From assembly GCA_046727955.1 (NCBI GenBank), contig JBKPDO010000036.1:1-15335 (forward strand): 15,335 nucleotides of DNA, in the 5' to 3' direction. Below are positions 1 through 6,853 of the stretch, in pieces (position 1 is the stretch's first letter; each line of letters starts with the position of its first letter). A program made the translations under genes and the position numbers. Source of the DNA: DASVXQ01 sp046727955 (GTDB lineage: Bacteria; Actinomycetota; CALGFH01). The notes below the pieces were generated by a model. It was not told the DNA's origin. It was given only the letters and a program-made list of their open reading frames with translations, and made no database searches.

Positions 1-2
1 TC

Positions 3-266
3 CTGCGGCGGGAGGGCCTGTACACCTCCCACATCGTGGAGTGGCGCCGCGCCCGCGACGCGGGCGCGCTGGCGGCGCTTGGCCAGCCGCGGGGCCGCAA
101 GCCGGCCAACCCGCTGGCCGGTGAGGTTGAGCGGCTGTGCCGGCGGGCAAAGCGGCTGGAGACCGAGCTGGACCGGGCCCGGCTGGTGATCGCCGCCCAG
201 GGAAATCTCTCCGCGCTCTTGGAGGGGCTGCTGGCCGAGAGCGCCCACAACGAGCCCAAGCAGTGA
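3..266 (+). CDS. IS3-family OrfA (3' part; 5' end outside window)
   Basis: This is the C-terminal part of the small DNA-binding subunit of an IS3-type transposase. The reading frame is open to the left edge, and the peptide LRREGLYTSHIVEWRRARD is typical of the end of an IS3 OrfA helix-turn-helix domain. It is followed by a leucine/arginine-rich stretch (EVERLCRRAKRLETELDRAR) of the kind that forms the OrfA leucine zipper. The gene ends in TGA at 264-266, and the next gene opens with GTG at 263 in a GTGA overlap, the usual OrfA/OrfB coupling. OrfA supplies terminal-repeat binding and OrfB the DDE catalysis. No left inverted repeat can be seen because the window starts inside the gene. Confidence 0.85.
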   Translation: MRREGLYTSHIVEWRRARDAGALAALGQPRGRKPANPLAGEVERLCRRAKRLETELDRARLVIAAQGNLSALLEGLLAESAHNEPKQ

Positions 267-1289
267 TCGAGCAGACCGTCGTGGAGTTGGCGCCGGTGGT
301 GGGGGTCGCGGGCGCGTGCCGGGCGGTGGGCCGGCCACGAGCCAGCCACTACCGCCACCACCGCACCAGCCCGCCACCAGCCCGGCCCGCGGCAGGACCG
401 CCCAGGCCGCCGCCGCGCGCCCTGGAGCCCGCCGAGCGCCAGCAGATCCTTGACGTGCTCCACAGCGAGCGGTTTGTGGACCAGGCCCCCGCCGAGGTGT
501 ACGCCACCCTGCTGGACGAGGGCGTCTATCTCGCCTCGATCGCGACCATGTACCGGGTCTTGCGGGCCGCCGGCGAGGTGGCCGAGCGGCGCCGCCAGGC
601 GACCCACCCGCCCACGGTGAAGCCGGAGCTGGTCGCCGACGCGCCCAACCGCGTATGGAGCTGGGATATCACCAAGCTGCTCGGCCCGGCCAAGTGGACC
701 TCCTACTACCTGTACGTGCTCCTCGACATCTCCGGGCCGCTACGCGGTCGGCTGGATGGTCGCCGAACAAGAGTCCGCGGCACTTGCCGAGCGGCTGCTG
801 GACCAGACCATCGCCAAGCAGCACATCAGCCGTGACCAGCTGGCCATCCACGCCGACCGCGGTTCCTCGATGGCCTCCAAGCAGGTCGCCCAGCTGCTGG
901 CCGATCTGGGCGTCACCAAGTCGCACTCCCGCCCGCACGTCAGCAACGACAACCCCTACAGCGAGAGCCAGTTCAAGACCCTCAAGTACCGCCCCACCTT
1001 CCCCGACCGGTTCGGCTCGATCCAGGACGCCCGCGCCTTCTGCCAGCAGTTCTTCGGCTGGTACAACTTCGCCCACCATCACTCCGGGATCGGGCTGCTG
1101 GTCCCCGCCGATGTCCACGCCGATGTCCACCACGGCCGCGCCGAGCAGGTCCGTGCGGCCAGGGCCGAGGTGCTCACCGGCGCCTACGCCGCCCATCCCG
1201 AGCGGTTCGTCCGCAAGCCACCCGAGCCGCCGAGGCTGCCGACGACGGCGTGGATCAACCAGCCCGAGACACAGGAGGCTGCCCAGTAA
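263..1289 (+). pseudogene. IS3-family OrfB (DDE transposase), one frame break
   Basis: Catalytic subunit of the IS3-type transposase. It starts at GTG 263, overlapping the OrfA stop. The first frame runs through SWDITKLLGPAKWTSYYLY (first catalytic Asp) to DISG. The remainder, RYAVGWMVAEQESAALAERL onward, lies in the next frame and carries the second Asp in IHADRGSSM and the Glu in NPYSESQFKTLKY. All three DDE residues are therefore retained. Removing one G from the GGG run at 734-736 restores DISGRYAVGWM, so the break is a single-base insertion inside the rve core. This is not the OrfA/OrfB programmed frameshift site, which lies upstream. The product is probably inactive unless the extra G is a sequencing error. 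Confidence 0.85.
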
Positions 1290-1541
1290 TCCCCTGACGT
1301 TGGTGCCTCATACAGGTTGACAGCTTCCGTCGCCGGACTCGTCATCACGTTGCTCACCGCGCTTATGATTCCCAGGCCCACAGCCCTGGCTGATCATCGA
1401 CGGAACGGTCCTCGGAGGCTTCATCGCACCCCAGTGGCGTCGGACGCACTGACCAGGACGGCCCCAGGGTCGGCAGACACACTCTGCTATCCCCTGCCCT
1501 GGGGTCTCCTCCAGCATCCGGGGGGAGGAAAGGAGCGCTCC

Positions 1542-2153
1542 ATGCGCAAGCTGCTCACCAGCACCCTGGTCCTGGTCCTCGGCCTGCTGGTAGCTGGATG
1601 TAGTGGCCACGCGGAGGGCGACAAGGCGTCCGCACCGGCCACGAACGCACCTACCACCGCGACGGCAACCGCTGTGACCTTGCCGCCCTCTCCACCCACC
1701 ACCAAAGAGCCTCATGCGTGGGTGCATAACTTCATCCCTCGGCAGAAGGGGGGTGTTGATGTCGATCAGACCCTCGCCCTGATCAAACGTCTTGACCCTC
1801 GGGTCTTGCGCAAGAAGGCGGACCTTCCTTGGACGATTACGCTGTGCGCCACAGACTGCGGCAACCCGCTCGAACTAGGGCAGACCAATCCTGGCCTTTG
1901 CTATACGTCCCTTGAGATCGACCGCATTCGCAAGATCGCACCGCAAATTGGTATTCCCTTCCACTACTTGCTCGCCGTGGTCATGGTCCATGAATACCAG
2001 CACTGTTTCACAGAGGATGATGAACGCGCGAGCGTACGAGCGGAGCTTGCCTTTGAGGCAACCTGGCCCAACAGTACCTATCGCGTCCGTGCAGAGCGGA
2101 TGAGCCGCCACGCGCTCACCTACATTGATGCAGAAGGGCACTGGCGTGACTGA
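1542..2153 (+). CDS. Secreted lipoprotein with HExxH zincin-like motif
   Basis: A 203-residue protein that I do not recognise as a named family. Start ATG 1542 is chosen because a strong purine-rich ribosome site (AGGAAAGGAG, about 1527-1536) sits just upstream and the protein then begins with a lipoprotein signal: MRKLL, a hydrophobic core, and lipobox LVAGC with Cys20. A Thr/Pro/Ala-rich linker follows (about residues 25-60), then a folded domain with cysteines in LCATDC and GLCYTS. HEYQH at residues 150-154 fits the HExxH zinc motif, and several glutamates follow (E158, E161, E168, E172) as in gluzincins. The protein is probably an extracytoplasmic, membrane-anchored protein, possibly a metallopeptidase. 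Peptidase activity is inference. The gene is intact and visibly less GC-rich than its neighbours. A TTGACA box at 1317-1322 has no convincing -10 partner, and 1290-1541 is otherwise featureless. Confidence 0.75.
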   Translation: MRKLLTSTLVLVLGLLVAGCSGHAEGDKASAPATNAPTTATATAVTLPPSPPTTKEPHAWVHNFIPRQKGGVDVDQTLALIKRLDPRVLRKKADLPWTITLCATDCGNPLELGQTNPGLCYTSLEIDRIRKIAPQIGIPFHYLLAVVMVHEYQHCFTEDDERASVRAELAFEATWPNSTYRVRAERMSRHALTYIDAEGHWRD

Positions 2154-2217
2154 CTATCGGTACTCACCAAGGCACAGGCCACTCAGTACGCACCGTCATG
2201 GAATGGGAACTCACCCG

Positions 2218-2490
2218 ATGAAGCGCATCATCAGCCTGGCACTGGGTATTGGCCTGATCGTGGTCCTCAGCGCAGGGGCAATGCGCCTGTACGATCAGCA
2301 ACATCCCCTCGGCAAGCCACTGATGGGCGAACGTGTGGCGAAGCCGGTGCGGGTACAGCCCGGGCAAGCCGGCTTCAGCGCCACGGCGGCGAAGCATCTG
2401 CGCCATCCCCGAGTCTGTGAGGCGGCCTTTCGGGCCAAGCCACAGCCAGTCAAGGCGCGCAAGGCGGTGGCGCGCCCGGGCCGCAGGTAG
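2218..2490 (+). CDS. Small membrane-anchored ORF, 3' part fused onto antisense integrase
   Basis: ATG 2218 opens a 90-residue frame. Its first 25 or so residues (MKRIISLALG, then IGLIVVLSAGAMRLY) form a clear signal anchor. From about 2300 onward the same bases are, on the other strand, the conserved HRLRHTFAHQWLAEG box of a tyrosine recombinase, so the basic C-terminal half (PVKARKAVARPGRR) is probably a chance continuation. The likeliest reading is that a small secreted or membrane gene lying 64 bp after the lipoprotein lost its 3' end when the integrase segment was joined here. There is no strong ribosome site. It may be non-functional. Confidence 0.35.
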   Translation: MKRIISLALGIGLIVVLSAGAMRLYDQQHPLGKPLMGERVAKPVRVQPGQAGFSATAAKHLRHPRVCEAAFRAKPQPVKARKAVARPGRR

Positions 2491-2995
2491 CGGTCCAGCG
2501 GGACGCCTGCCCTGTGGCCGAACGGGAGCGAGCGGGGACGACGGCCCTTGCCCAGCACCGTGACGACCACCAGGTCGAGGTCCACATCAGCGAGCTTGAC
2601 GCCAGCCAGCTCGCCACGGCGCGGGCCGATGTCCAGCAGCAGCAGGATGATCGCGGTGTCGCGGCGGGCCTCGAAGTCGCGGCCGTCGCACGCCTTGAGC
2701 AACCGGCGTAGGCCGTCGTCGGGCACGACCGGGACGGGCTGCTCGGGCACGATCGGCGGCCTCATGCGCGCCATGGGGCTGGCGTCGATCTCCTGTTCCT
2801 CGACCAGCCAGGCGTACAGCACGCGGAGCGCCTTGTGGTAGGTCCAGGTGGTCACGGCGGCGCGGCGGCCGAGCAGGTCGCCGATGAACGCCTCCAGGTC
2901 GGCGCGCTTTGCGGTGACCAGCTCCTTACCCCGGGCCTGGAGGTAGCGCTCGGCCTGGCAGACTCCGGCGAGGGTCGGCCGCCCGGGTCCCGGGC
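2300..2995 (-). pseudogene. Tyrosine recombinase/integrase, truncated at both ends and frameshifted
   Basis: Reads on the minus strand from about 2995. A core-binding domain (AERYLQARGKELVTAKRADL, YHKALRVLYAWLVEEQEI) is followed by PMARMRPPIVPEQPVPVV, then the catalytic domain with box I Arg in DIGPRRGELAGVKLADVDLD and Lys in VLGKGRRPR. The frame then breaks near 2480. Restoring one base gives a continuation ending LWLGPKGRLTDSGMAQMLRR and the box II motif HRLRHTFAHQW. The sequence stops matching just after WLAEG (about 2300), so the C-terminal catalytic tyrosine is missing. Roughly 20 or more N-terminal residues are also absent where the IS110 region begins. It cannot recombine DNA as it stands. 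It probably marks an old integrated element. Confidence 0.8.
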
Positions 2996-3000
2996 GGGCT

Positions 3001-3249
3001 GTCAAGGTCGTTCGTCCTCGCTGCGCTGCGGGCGCTGATGGGTTTACCCTCAGCTGTGGGTCTCCCCGGGGAACGCTTCGGGCGCTTGTCCCTCGAGGAC
3101 TTTGTGGAGACGGCGTTCCCGGGGATGGCCCTGGAGGCCTGACGCCCAAGAGGGTGTCGTCCCGCGAGGACTGGTCCATCAGCACGGCGCTGTGCCTCCG
3201 TCGGATCGGCCGACTTCCCCACGACCACTTCCCCAGATGGGAGGCGATT
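3001..3249 (+). other. Structured IS110 leader; candidate bridge-RNA region
   Basis: About 250 bp with no convincing gene lies between the integrase remnant and the IS110 start codon. It contains a long imperfect stem, CCCCGGGGAACGC at 3064-3076 pairing with GCGTTCCCGGGG at 3113-3124 with one base bulged. This encloses a second hairpin, GTCC-CTCGA-GGAC, at 3088-3100. In IS110-group elements the non-coding left end upstream of the transposase encodes the bridge RNA that pairs with target and donor. The position and nested stems fit that, but guide loops were not identified and assignment is inference. Confidence 0.35.
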
Positions 3250-4317
3250 GTGCTCGGAGTTGGCATCGACTGGGCCGAGGAGTTCCACGTGGTCGCCCTT
3301 GGCTGGCCAGACCAAGGCGTCATTGAGATCGCTCGGGTGCAGCACAGTCCGGCGGCGGTCGCCGCGCTGGTTGCCAAGGTCGCGCGACTGGAGCCGGACC
3401 CGGCAGAGGTCAGGGTCGTCATCGAGACGCGCCATGGGTTGCTGGTCGAGCGCTTGGTCGAGGCCGGCTACGTCGTGGTGCCGGTCAACCCCGATGTGAT
3501 CGCGCGGCGGAGGGGCCGGCCAGAAAGAAGGACGACGCGGAAGACGCTCGCATCGCCTGCCACATCGCCCTGGACCGCTTTGCGCCCCTCAACCCGCTGA
3601 TCCCGCACGGCGAGACCGCCGGTGAGCTGCGCGCCATCGCCCGCGACGACGAGCGGGCGAACCGGGACGAGCGGCGGCTGCTCAACCGCCTGCGCGCCGA
3701 TCTCATCGTCGTCTTCCCGGCCGCGCTGGCCGTCGCCGGCGATGACATGGCAGCGCCGACCTTCCCCGGGGATGCTGCAGCGCTGGCCCACCGCGGAGGC
3801 CCTCGCCAGCGCCGCTCACGCGGAGCTGGTGGCCTTTGCCCGCGCCAACCACAGCCGTTTCGCGGAGCGCTTCGCCGACCGCGTCCAGGCTGCTTGCGCC
3901 CACGACCACTTCGTCGCGCCCGACTACCTGGTCCGGGCCAAGAGCGACAGCATCCGGCTCGACGCCGCGCAGCTGCTGCTCATCGGCGGGCAGCGCCGGG
4001 CGTGGCAGCGGCGCATGGGTGAGCTGCTGCTGGGTGCACCTCGGCGCGGCAAGGCCAACAAGCCCGTGGAACACGAGCCGGGGCAGGGATTCCCTGGCGG
4101 CGAGATCTACCTCAGCTTTCCAGGCCTGGGTGACCGTCTCGCCGCCAGGGTCGCCGGTGAGCTCGGCGACCACATCGAGCAGTTCTCGACGCCGAACTCG
4201 CTGCAATGCTATGCGGGCAAGGCGCCCGTGACGCGCCGCTCCGGCAAGAGCGAACTCGTGGTTGCGCACCGGCTCGCCTGCAACCGCCACCTGGCCGACG
4301 CGGTGCAGCTATGGGCC

Positions 4318-4323
4318 TTTAGC
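4318..4323. repeat. Target-site duplication, left copy (TTTAGC)
   Basis: Six-base direct repeat immediately outside the left inverted repeat of the 254-bp MITE-like element. The right copy is at 4578-4583. The sequence encodes Phe-Ser of the interrupted IS110 transposase. Confidence 0.85.
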
Positions 4324-4577
4324 CGGAAGTTACGTGGCTCGCGGATGTGCGACTTGCCCGCTGAGCAGGGATTTTGAGCTGATGAGGAGGGTCGCGTTCT
4401 GACTACATCAGTCCGGTTTGCGTCACTTTCTGTGGGCGTTCGGCGGCATTGGGAACCCCATCCCACCCCAGAGCCGAGTGCGGAAGCAACTCTTTCTGAC
4501 TACACCCTGGACTCGTCTGAGCACTGTTTCAGCAGGTAGACGTTCGTTTTCAGCCCTCATCACTCACGTAACTTCCG
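4324..4577. mobile_element. MITE-like non-autonomous element (254 bp) inserted in IS110 transposase
   Basis: The element is bounded by perfect 13-bp terminal inverted repeats, CGGAAGTTACGTG at 4324-4336 and CACGTAACTTCCG at 4565-4577. It is flanked by the 6-bp direct repeat TTTAGC at 4318-4323 and 4578-4583. There is no meaningful ORF inside, and base composition is less GC-rich than the host gene. An 11-bp internal direct repeat, TTCTGACTACA, occurs at 4397-4407 and 4494-4504. The host transposase reads through once the element and one TTTAGC are removed (AFS then SLRRSGWAREFYD). This is seen directly. Which transposase mobilises it is unknown; a 6-bp duplication and ends starting with C would be compatible with an IS1634-type source, but that is a guess. 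Confidence 0.88.
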
Positions 4578-4583
4578 TTTAGC
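4578..4583. repeat. Target-site duplication, right copy (TTTAGC)
   Basis: Six-base direct repeat immediately outside the right inverted repeat of the MITE-like element, identical to 4318-4323. Confidence 0.85.
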
Positions 4584-4878
4584 AGCCTTCGGCGCTCCGG
4601 GTGGGCGCGCGAGTTCTATGACAGCCAGCGAGCCAGGGGCAAGGGCACCAGGCAGCGCTCAGAGCGCTCGGCAACCGCTGGCTCGAACTGCTGTGGCACT
4701 GCCTCCGCAAGGGCGTCCGCTACGACGAAGCGGTCCACGTCGCCAACCGGAACCGGGCGCTGGGAAGCATCGCGGCAGCCGCCTGATGCGTGGGGGTAGT
4801 TGACGGCCCCGCCAAGGCGACATCGCCGATGAACTCCAGGGCGCGGCAGCCGCCGACTAGACGGGGTGGTTGACAGAG

Positions 4879-4946
4879 GGTGTCTCCACCTTGACCCCGG
4901 GCCGGGCCGGGTGGTCCGGAGACACCGGTCGGGCGTTCCGCCCGAC
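4879..4946. other. Two adjacent hairpins downstream of IS110
   Basis: GGTGTCTCC at 4879-4887 pairs perfectly with GGAGACACC at 4918-4926, enclosing a very GC-rich loop. Directly after it, GTCGGGC at 4928-4934 pairs with GCCCGAC at 4940-4946 around a 5-base loop. Neither is followed by a T-run on either strand, so a textbook intrinsic terminator is not supported. They may be an IS110 right-end structure or a stem at the edge of the repeat block. The rest of 4787-4999 contains no gene I can support. Confidence 0.5.
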
Positions 4947-4999
4947 GCGCAGCGGCCCCCGCCGGGCGAGGGCGCTGCCGCGTCGGCTGACCAGCGCGT

Positions 5000-5077
5000 G
5001 TGACGCTCCATTGCCGCACCCGGCCGCCTTGGCCGTGACGATCCGTTCGCGCTCCCGCTAAGGAGCGTGACGATCGG
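5000..5077 (+). repeat. Left cluster of the 11-bp phased repeat (3 copies)
   Basis: Copies of a GTGACGATCCG-like motif begin at 5000 (GTGACGCTCCA), 5035 (GTGACGATCCG) and 5067 (GTGACGATCGG), spaced 35 and 32 bp apart. All are in the same orientation as the larger cluster at 5479-5739. The two clusters flank the small membrane-protein gene at 5092-5400. The motif and spacing match the right cluster, so I regard them as one family. Confidence 0.75.
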
Positions 5078-5091
5078 CACAGGGCGGGCGG

Positions 5092-5400
5092 TCAGCCAGG
5101 ACAGCTGTGGGGGCCGCAGGAGCCGGTGGCGGCCACGAAGAGTATCGCGGCCAAGCCGAGGGCAGCACCCCAGCGGGCGGGCACGCTGAGGGCGTCGTCT
5201 CGCAGCCACGCCTTGGCGGCCGACCAGATGGCCAGTACGCCAAAGCCGAGGCCGGCGAGGCTGACCAGGGCGAACACCACGGCCGCCCAGGTCGCGCCAC
5301 CGGCCAGGCTGCCGGCGACCAGTGCCCGCACCAGGGCGGAGATCGCGGCCAAAGCCAGGCCGCTCAGCCCCGAGGCGAGGGCCGTCCGGTCGGGCGCCAC
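5092..5400 (-). CDS. Small integral membrane protein, function unknown
   Basis: A 102-residue hydrophobic protein with about three membrane segments: ALASGLSGLALAAISALVRA, ATWAAVVFALVSLAGLGFGV (running on through LAIWSA), and WGAALGLAAILFVAA. It ends in a short Cys-containing tail, SCGPHSCPG. GTG 5400 is chosen because GGAGGAG lies about 10 bases upstream; an in-frame TTG at 5436 would add 12 mostly polar residues. No family is recognised. It lies between the two clusters of phased 11-bp repeats and is co-directional with the DUF2786 and DUF2637 genes upstream, so it may belong to the same plasmid- or ICE-like block. The reading frame is intact. Confidence 0.55.
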   Translation of the reverse strand: MAPDRTALASGLSGLALAAISALVRALVAGSLAGGATWAAVVFALVSLAGLGFGVLAIWSAAKAWLRDDALSVPARWGAALGLAAILFVAATGSCGPHSCPG

Positions 5401-5478
5401 CGTCCGGGATCTCCTCCGCGTGCACTCATCGAGCAATCGTAGCGGTGGCGTACCTGCTGCCTCGTGCCGAGGCGACGC

Positions 5479-5739
5479 GTGATGTTCCGGTCGTCACTGC
5501 AAGCTGAGCCCGTGACGATCTGTTCTGCTCGCAGCGAGGCCGAACGTGATGATCCGCCCGTCACGCTCGGCGAGGCCGTGACGATCCGTTCTACCCAGGG
5601 CGAGGGGGAACGTGATGATCCGCCCGTCACGGTAGGTGGAGCCGTGACGATCCGTTGCGCTCGGCACTGGCGGCGGCTGTGACGATCCGAGCAGCACGCG
5701 CCCGGCCCGAGGCTGGTCGGGCCGGGGCGTGACGGTCGG
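5479..5739 (+). repeat. Right cluster of the 11-bp phased repeat (8 copies; 66-bp tandem core)
   Basis: GTGAYGATCCG-like motifs begin at 5479, 5512, 5546, 5578, 5612, 5644, 5679 and 5729, so spacings are 33, 34, 32, 34, 32, 35 and 50 bp. Two consecutive 66-bp units (5512-5577 and 5578-5643) match at 53 of 66 positions, each holding one GTGACGATC and one GTGATGATCCG copy. The second half of each unit also forms an interrupted palindrome, CGTGA-N11-TCACG. The array lies after the corrected stop of the DUF2786 gene, so it is intergenic. Possible roles are replication iterons, a transfer (clt-like) recognition array, or repeated operators. Confidence 0.85.
5701..5726. terminator. Strong hairpin just after the DUF2786 gene
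   Basis: CCCGGCCCGA at 5701-5710 pairs perfectly with TCGGGCCGGG at 5717-5726 around the loop GGCTGG. It lies 24 bp beyond the TAG that ends the minus-strand DUF2786 gene, a terminator-like place. No U-tract follows on the minus strand, so termination is inferred from position only. Confidence 0.4.
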
Positions 5740-5749
5740 TTCATCTGTG

Positions 5750-6243
5750 CTAGCGGCCGTACTTTGCGCGCAGGGCCTCGGCCTTGGCGCGGCAGGCGGC
5801 GGCCTCGTGGGGGAAGGTGGTCGCGGCGGCCTTGGGAGCAGCGCCGCGATGATGCGCCGGATGCGGGCCAGGTCGTCGGTGGTGGCGCCGGGCCGGTGGC
5901 CGTTGGCGCCGCCGGGCGGCGGCCGGTGCTGCCGGCGCTGCTCGTGGCGCCAGTCCTGGCGTCCCTGCTGGCGCTGGCCGGCGCCAGGCCGGTCGGAACC
6001 GGCGCCCCTGTGGCGCTGCTCGTGGCGGTCGGAGCGCCAATCCTCGCGCCGGTCCTGGCGCTGGTCTTGGCGGCCGGTGCGCTGCTGGCCGCTGCTGTGG
6101 CCGGTGTCCTGGCGCTGGCGGGCGCGGTAGGCGGCCTGCTGGCAGGCGCGCGAGCAGTACACGCGCCTGCGGCCGGGGTCGTCGGGCTGCTCGAACGTGC
6201 CGCCGCAGCTCGGGCAGGTCCGCCAGATCGTCGCGGCGCTCAC
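5750..6243 (-). pseudogene. Zinc-ribbon / DUF2786 protein, one frame break
   Basis: GTG 6243 overlaps the upstream stop as GTGA. The N-terminus has a treble-clef or zinc-ribbon motif, CPSCGGTF followed by RRVYCSRACQQAAYRARQR, with four Cys ligands. A long low-complexity Gln/Arg/Asp linker follows (RQDQRQDRREDWRSDR and similar). The C-terminus is a DUF2786-type segment: LARIRRIIAALL, then after one missing base near 5836, AKAAATTFPHEAAACRAKAE and ALRAKYGR, ending at TAG 5750. DUF2786 proteins are common on actinobacterial plasmids and phages and have no established function. In the unrepaired frame translation would run on through the repeat array to 5494, producing an artefactual repetitive tail. 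The gene could be intact if the missing base is a read error. Confidence 0.7.
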
Positions 6244-6853
6244 CGCTCCCCCACCTCCTCACCCGGCCGCTGCCCGTTGGCGTGGCCGGGGTCGAGGAGG
6301 GTGGGGTCGGCCCGGAACTCGGCGAGCAGGGCCCGGCCGTAGCTGGGGCTGACCTCGGCGGCCTCGGCGAGCCGGGCGCCGGTGACCGGCTGGCCGGCTG
6401 CGACCAGGGCGTCATAGGCGCGCCGGGCGCGCACGCGCTTGCTTTCCTGCTCGCGCCGGCCGCCCGGTGCGGCAAGCCGGTACCTGGCGCCTGGGCGGTG
6501 TCGCTGGGGAGCTGAGTGCGGTACAGCAGGCTGAAGACGGCGAACGAGCCGAGCAGCCACACCGGGGTCGCGCCGGCGGTCACGTCGCCGACCAGGATCG
6601 GCGGGGTGACGGCGACCCGCAGCACGGTGGACAGGGCGACGGAGGCGACCAACAGCACCCACGACAGGCGCAGCACGGCCAGGTGGCCGAGCCGCTTGGC
6701 CTCCAGCACGCTGACCTCCATCGCCAGGGCCAAGGCCTCCGTGCCAAGCGGCCACAGCTCGGGGATCGCCCGGCCGCCGGCGCGGGCCGCGTCGACCATG
6801 GCGCCGTAGGACTCAAACGCCCACCGCGACCTCGCCACCCAGCTCCTCACCAT
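6240..6853 (-). pseudogene. DUF2637 (SpdB-like) membrane protein, 5'-truncated and frameshifted
   Basis: From about 6818 the minus strand reads FESYGAMVDAARAGG, ELWPLGTEALALAMEVSVLE, then AKRLGHLAVL and two membrane segments (LSWVLLVASVALSTVLRVAV and TPVWLLGSFAVFSLLYRTQL). This is the arrangement of DUF2637 proteins, which are related to the Spd proteins of Streptomyces conjugative plasmids. The frame breaks near 6457. The C-terminal helical domain then continues as REQESKRVRARRAYDALVAA, LAEAAEVSPSYGRALLAEFR, ending EEVGER at 6240. The ATG at 6853 is only the first available start; residues before FESYG look foreign and the usual first TM helix is missing. The stop overlaps the GTG of the DUF2786 gene, so the two were one operon. 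Confidence 0.65.

Larger units (their letters stand above)
3250..4786 (+). pseudogene. IS110-family (DEDD) transposase, frameshifted and interrupted by a MITE
   Basis: The start is GTG 3250, giving VLGVGIDWAEEFHVVALGWP. The RuvC-like DEDD domain shows Asp in GIDWAE, Glu in VVIETRHGLL and Asp residues in KKDDAEDARIACHIALD. The C-terminal Tnp20 domain shows PGLGDRLAARVAGELGD, FSTPNSLQCYAGKAPVTRRS, and finally LGNRWLELLWHCLRKGVRYD, with the stop at 4784-4786. There are three single-base breaks: a missing base near 3515, an extra G near 3767 (which restores the first frame), and a missing base near 4645. Between codons for QLWAFS and SLRRSGWAREFYDSQRA lies a 254-bp insertion (4324-4577). Removing it and one copy of its duplication rejoins the reading frame exactly. 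The element is presumably dead. The IS110 ends were not located, as expected for a family lacking inverted repeats. Confidence 0.85.

Noticed and set aside
734..736. Programmed frameshift in the IS3 transposase
   Set aside because: In IS3 elements programmed slippage occurs between orfA and orfB. This break is inside the DDE core at a GGG run, so it is a mutation or read error.
5479..5739. CRISPR array
   Set aside because: The conserved motif is only about 11 bp and varies, the 'spacers' are similar to one another, and there are no cas genes.
5494..5749. A 22-residue repeated peptide (TDRHG...RDGRIITF) at the C-terminus of the zinc-ribbon protein
   Set aside because: It only appears when the one-base break near 5836 is ignored. 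The corrected frame gives a normal DUF2786 end at 5750, leaving the repeats intergenic.
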